Of a DNA stretch of 64,000 nt, positions 63,788-64,000 are shown piece after piece. The first letter of the stretch is position 1, and each line of letters starts with the position of its first letter. The DNA lies in NCBI GenBank assembly GCA_013433145.1, contig CM024173.1, forward strand, positions 3,133,101-3,197,100, written 5' to 3'. This stretch comes from Ascaris suum. Its lineage: Eukaryota > Nematoda > Chromadorea > Rhabditida > Ascarididae. Position numbers and translations under genes: made by a program. Below the pieces are notes generated by a model. It was given only the letters and a program-made list of their open reading frames with translations. It had not been told where the DNA came from and ran no database searches.

Positions 63788-64000
63788 TTTCATCATTTTG
63801 CAGTGTCATTTCACTGCATTACATCATTTTTGAAACCACATGGGGGCAACACCCTTCATATAAATTCATCGATGAAACATAAGCATGACGATGCTGTCTA
63901 TCATAAAGTCAGCAAAAATGCACACATAAAATTGGGTATCCAAAAAATTGTTATCTCTATATTTGCGGTGTGCATTAAAAAATTTGTGCCGCTTCTTTCA

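Overview
The window looks like nuclear DNA of a nematode. It is AT-rich, its genes have many exons with introns of about 100 to 1,300 bases, and candidate spliced-leader acceptors (pyrimidine-CAG) lie 1 to 10 bases before some start codons. A nematode-specific ground-like (hedgehog-related) protein and a TRH-type neuropeptide precursor with Caenorhabditis-like GRELF peptides point the same way. Six long (TA)n arrays and large stretches without recognisable genes suggest an expanded, probably parasitic, genome. The species cannot be named from the sequence. All gene models were built by hand from reading frames, splice consensus and phase matching.

Left part (1-17 kb): the first three exons of exportin-T (minus strand, start at 4052), an unrecognised plus-strand gene fragment (about 0.9-1.75 kb), one orphan minus-strand exon at 12 kb, and otherwise AT-rich sequence with simple repeats. 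Middle left (16.9-24.5 kb): a divergent cGMP-dependent protein kinase on the plus strand. Its catalytic domain and AGC tail are intact, but its second cyclic-nucleotide pocket looks degenerate. Three TA arrays and an oppositely oriented orphan exon lie in its introns. Middle (27-41 kb, all minus strand): a trh-1 neuropeptide precursor (27182-29037), a ground-like secreted protein (30558-31838) and a small heat-shock protein (34175-36729, with a possible upstream first exon at 40.8 kb).

Right part: an unrecognised gene of about 13 exons on the minus strand (41215-48826). It encodes roughly 615 residues with an acidic start, a basic helix-rich block, a FLYWCH-like zinc-finger block and an acidic tail. 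It is the best candidate for a poorly described gene here. Then come a weak minus-strand coding region (50.4-50.95 kb), the complete lsm-7 gene on plus (51996-54689), a small single-pass membrane protein on minus (56234-57061), a 114-residue unrecognised minus-strand gene whose second intron is a TA array (58330-59186), and mostly AT-rich DNA with a possible exon near 63.7 kb.

The genes do not form a pathway. They are separate eukaryotic units of RNA metabolism (lsm-7, exportin-T), signalling (PKG, TRH peptide), cuticle or extracellular function (ground-like), stress response (sHSP) and unknown function. No CRISPR array, prophage, intact transposon or confidently recognised tRNA/rRNA gene was seen.
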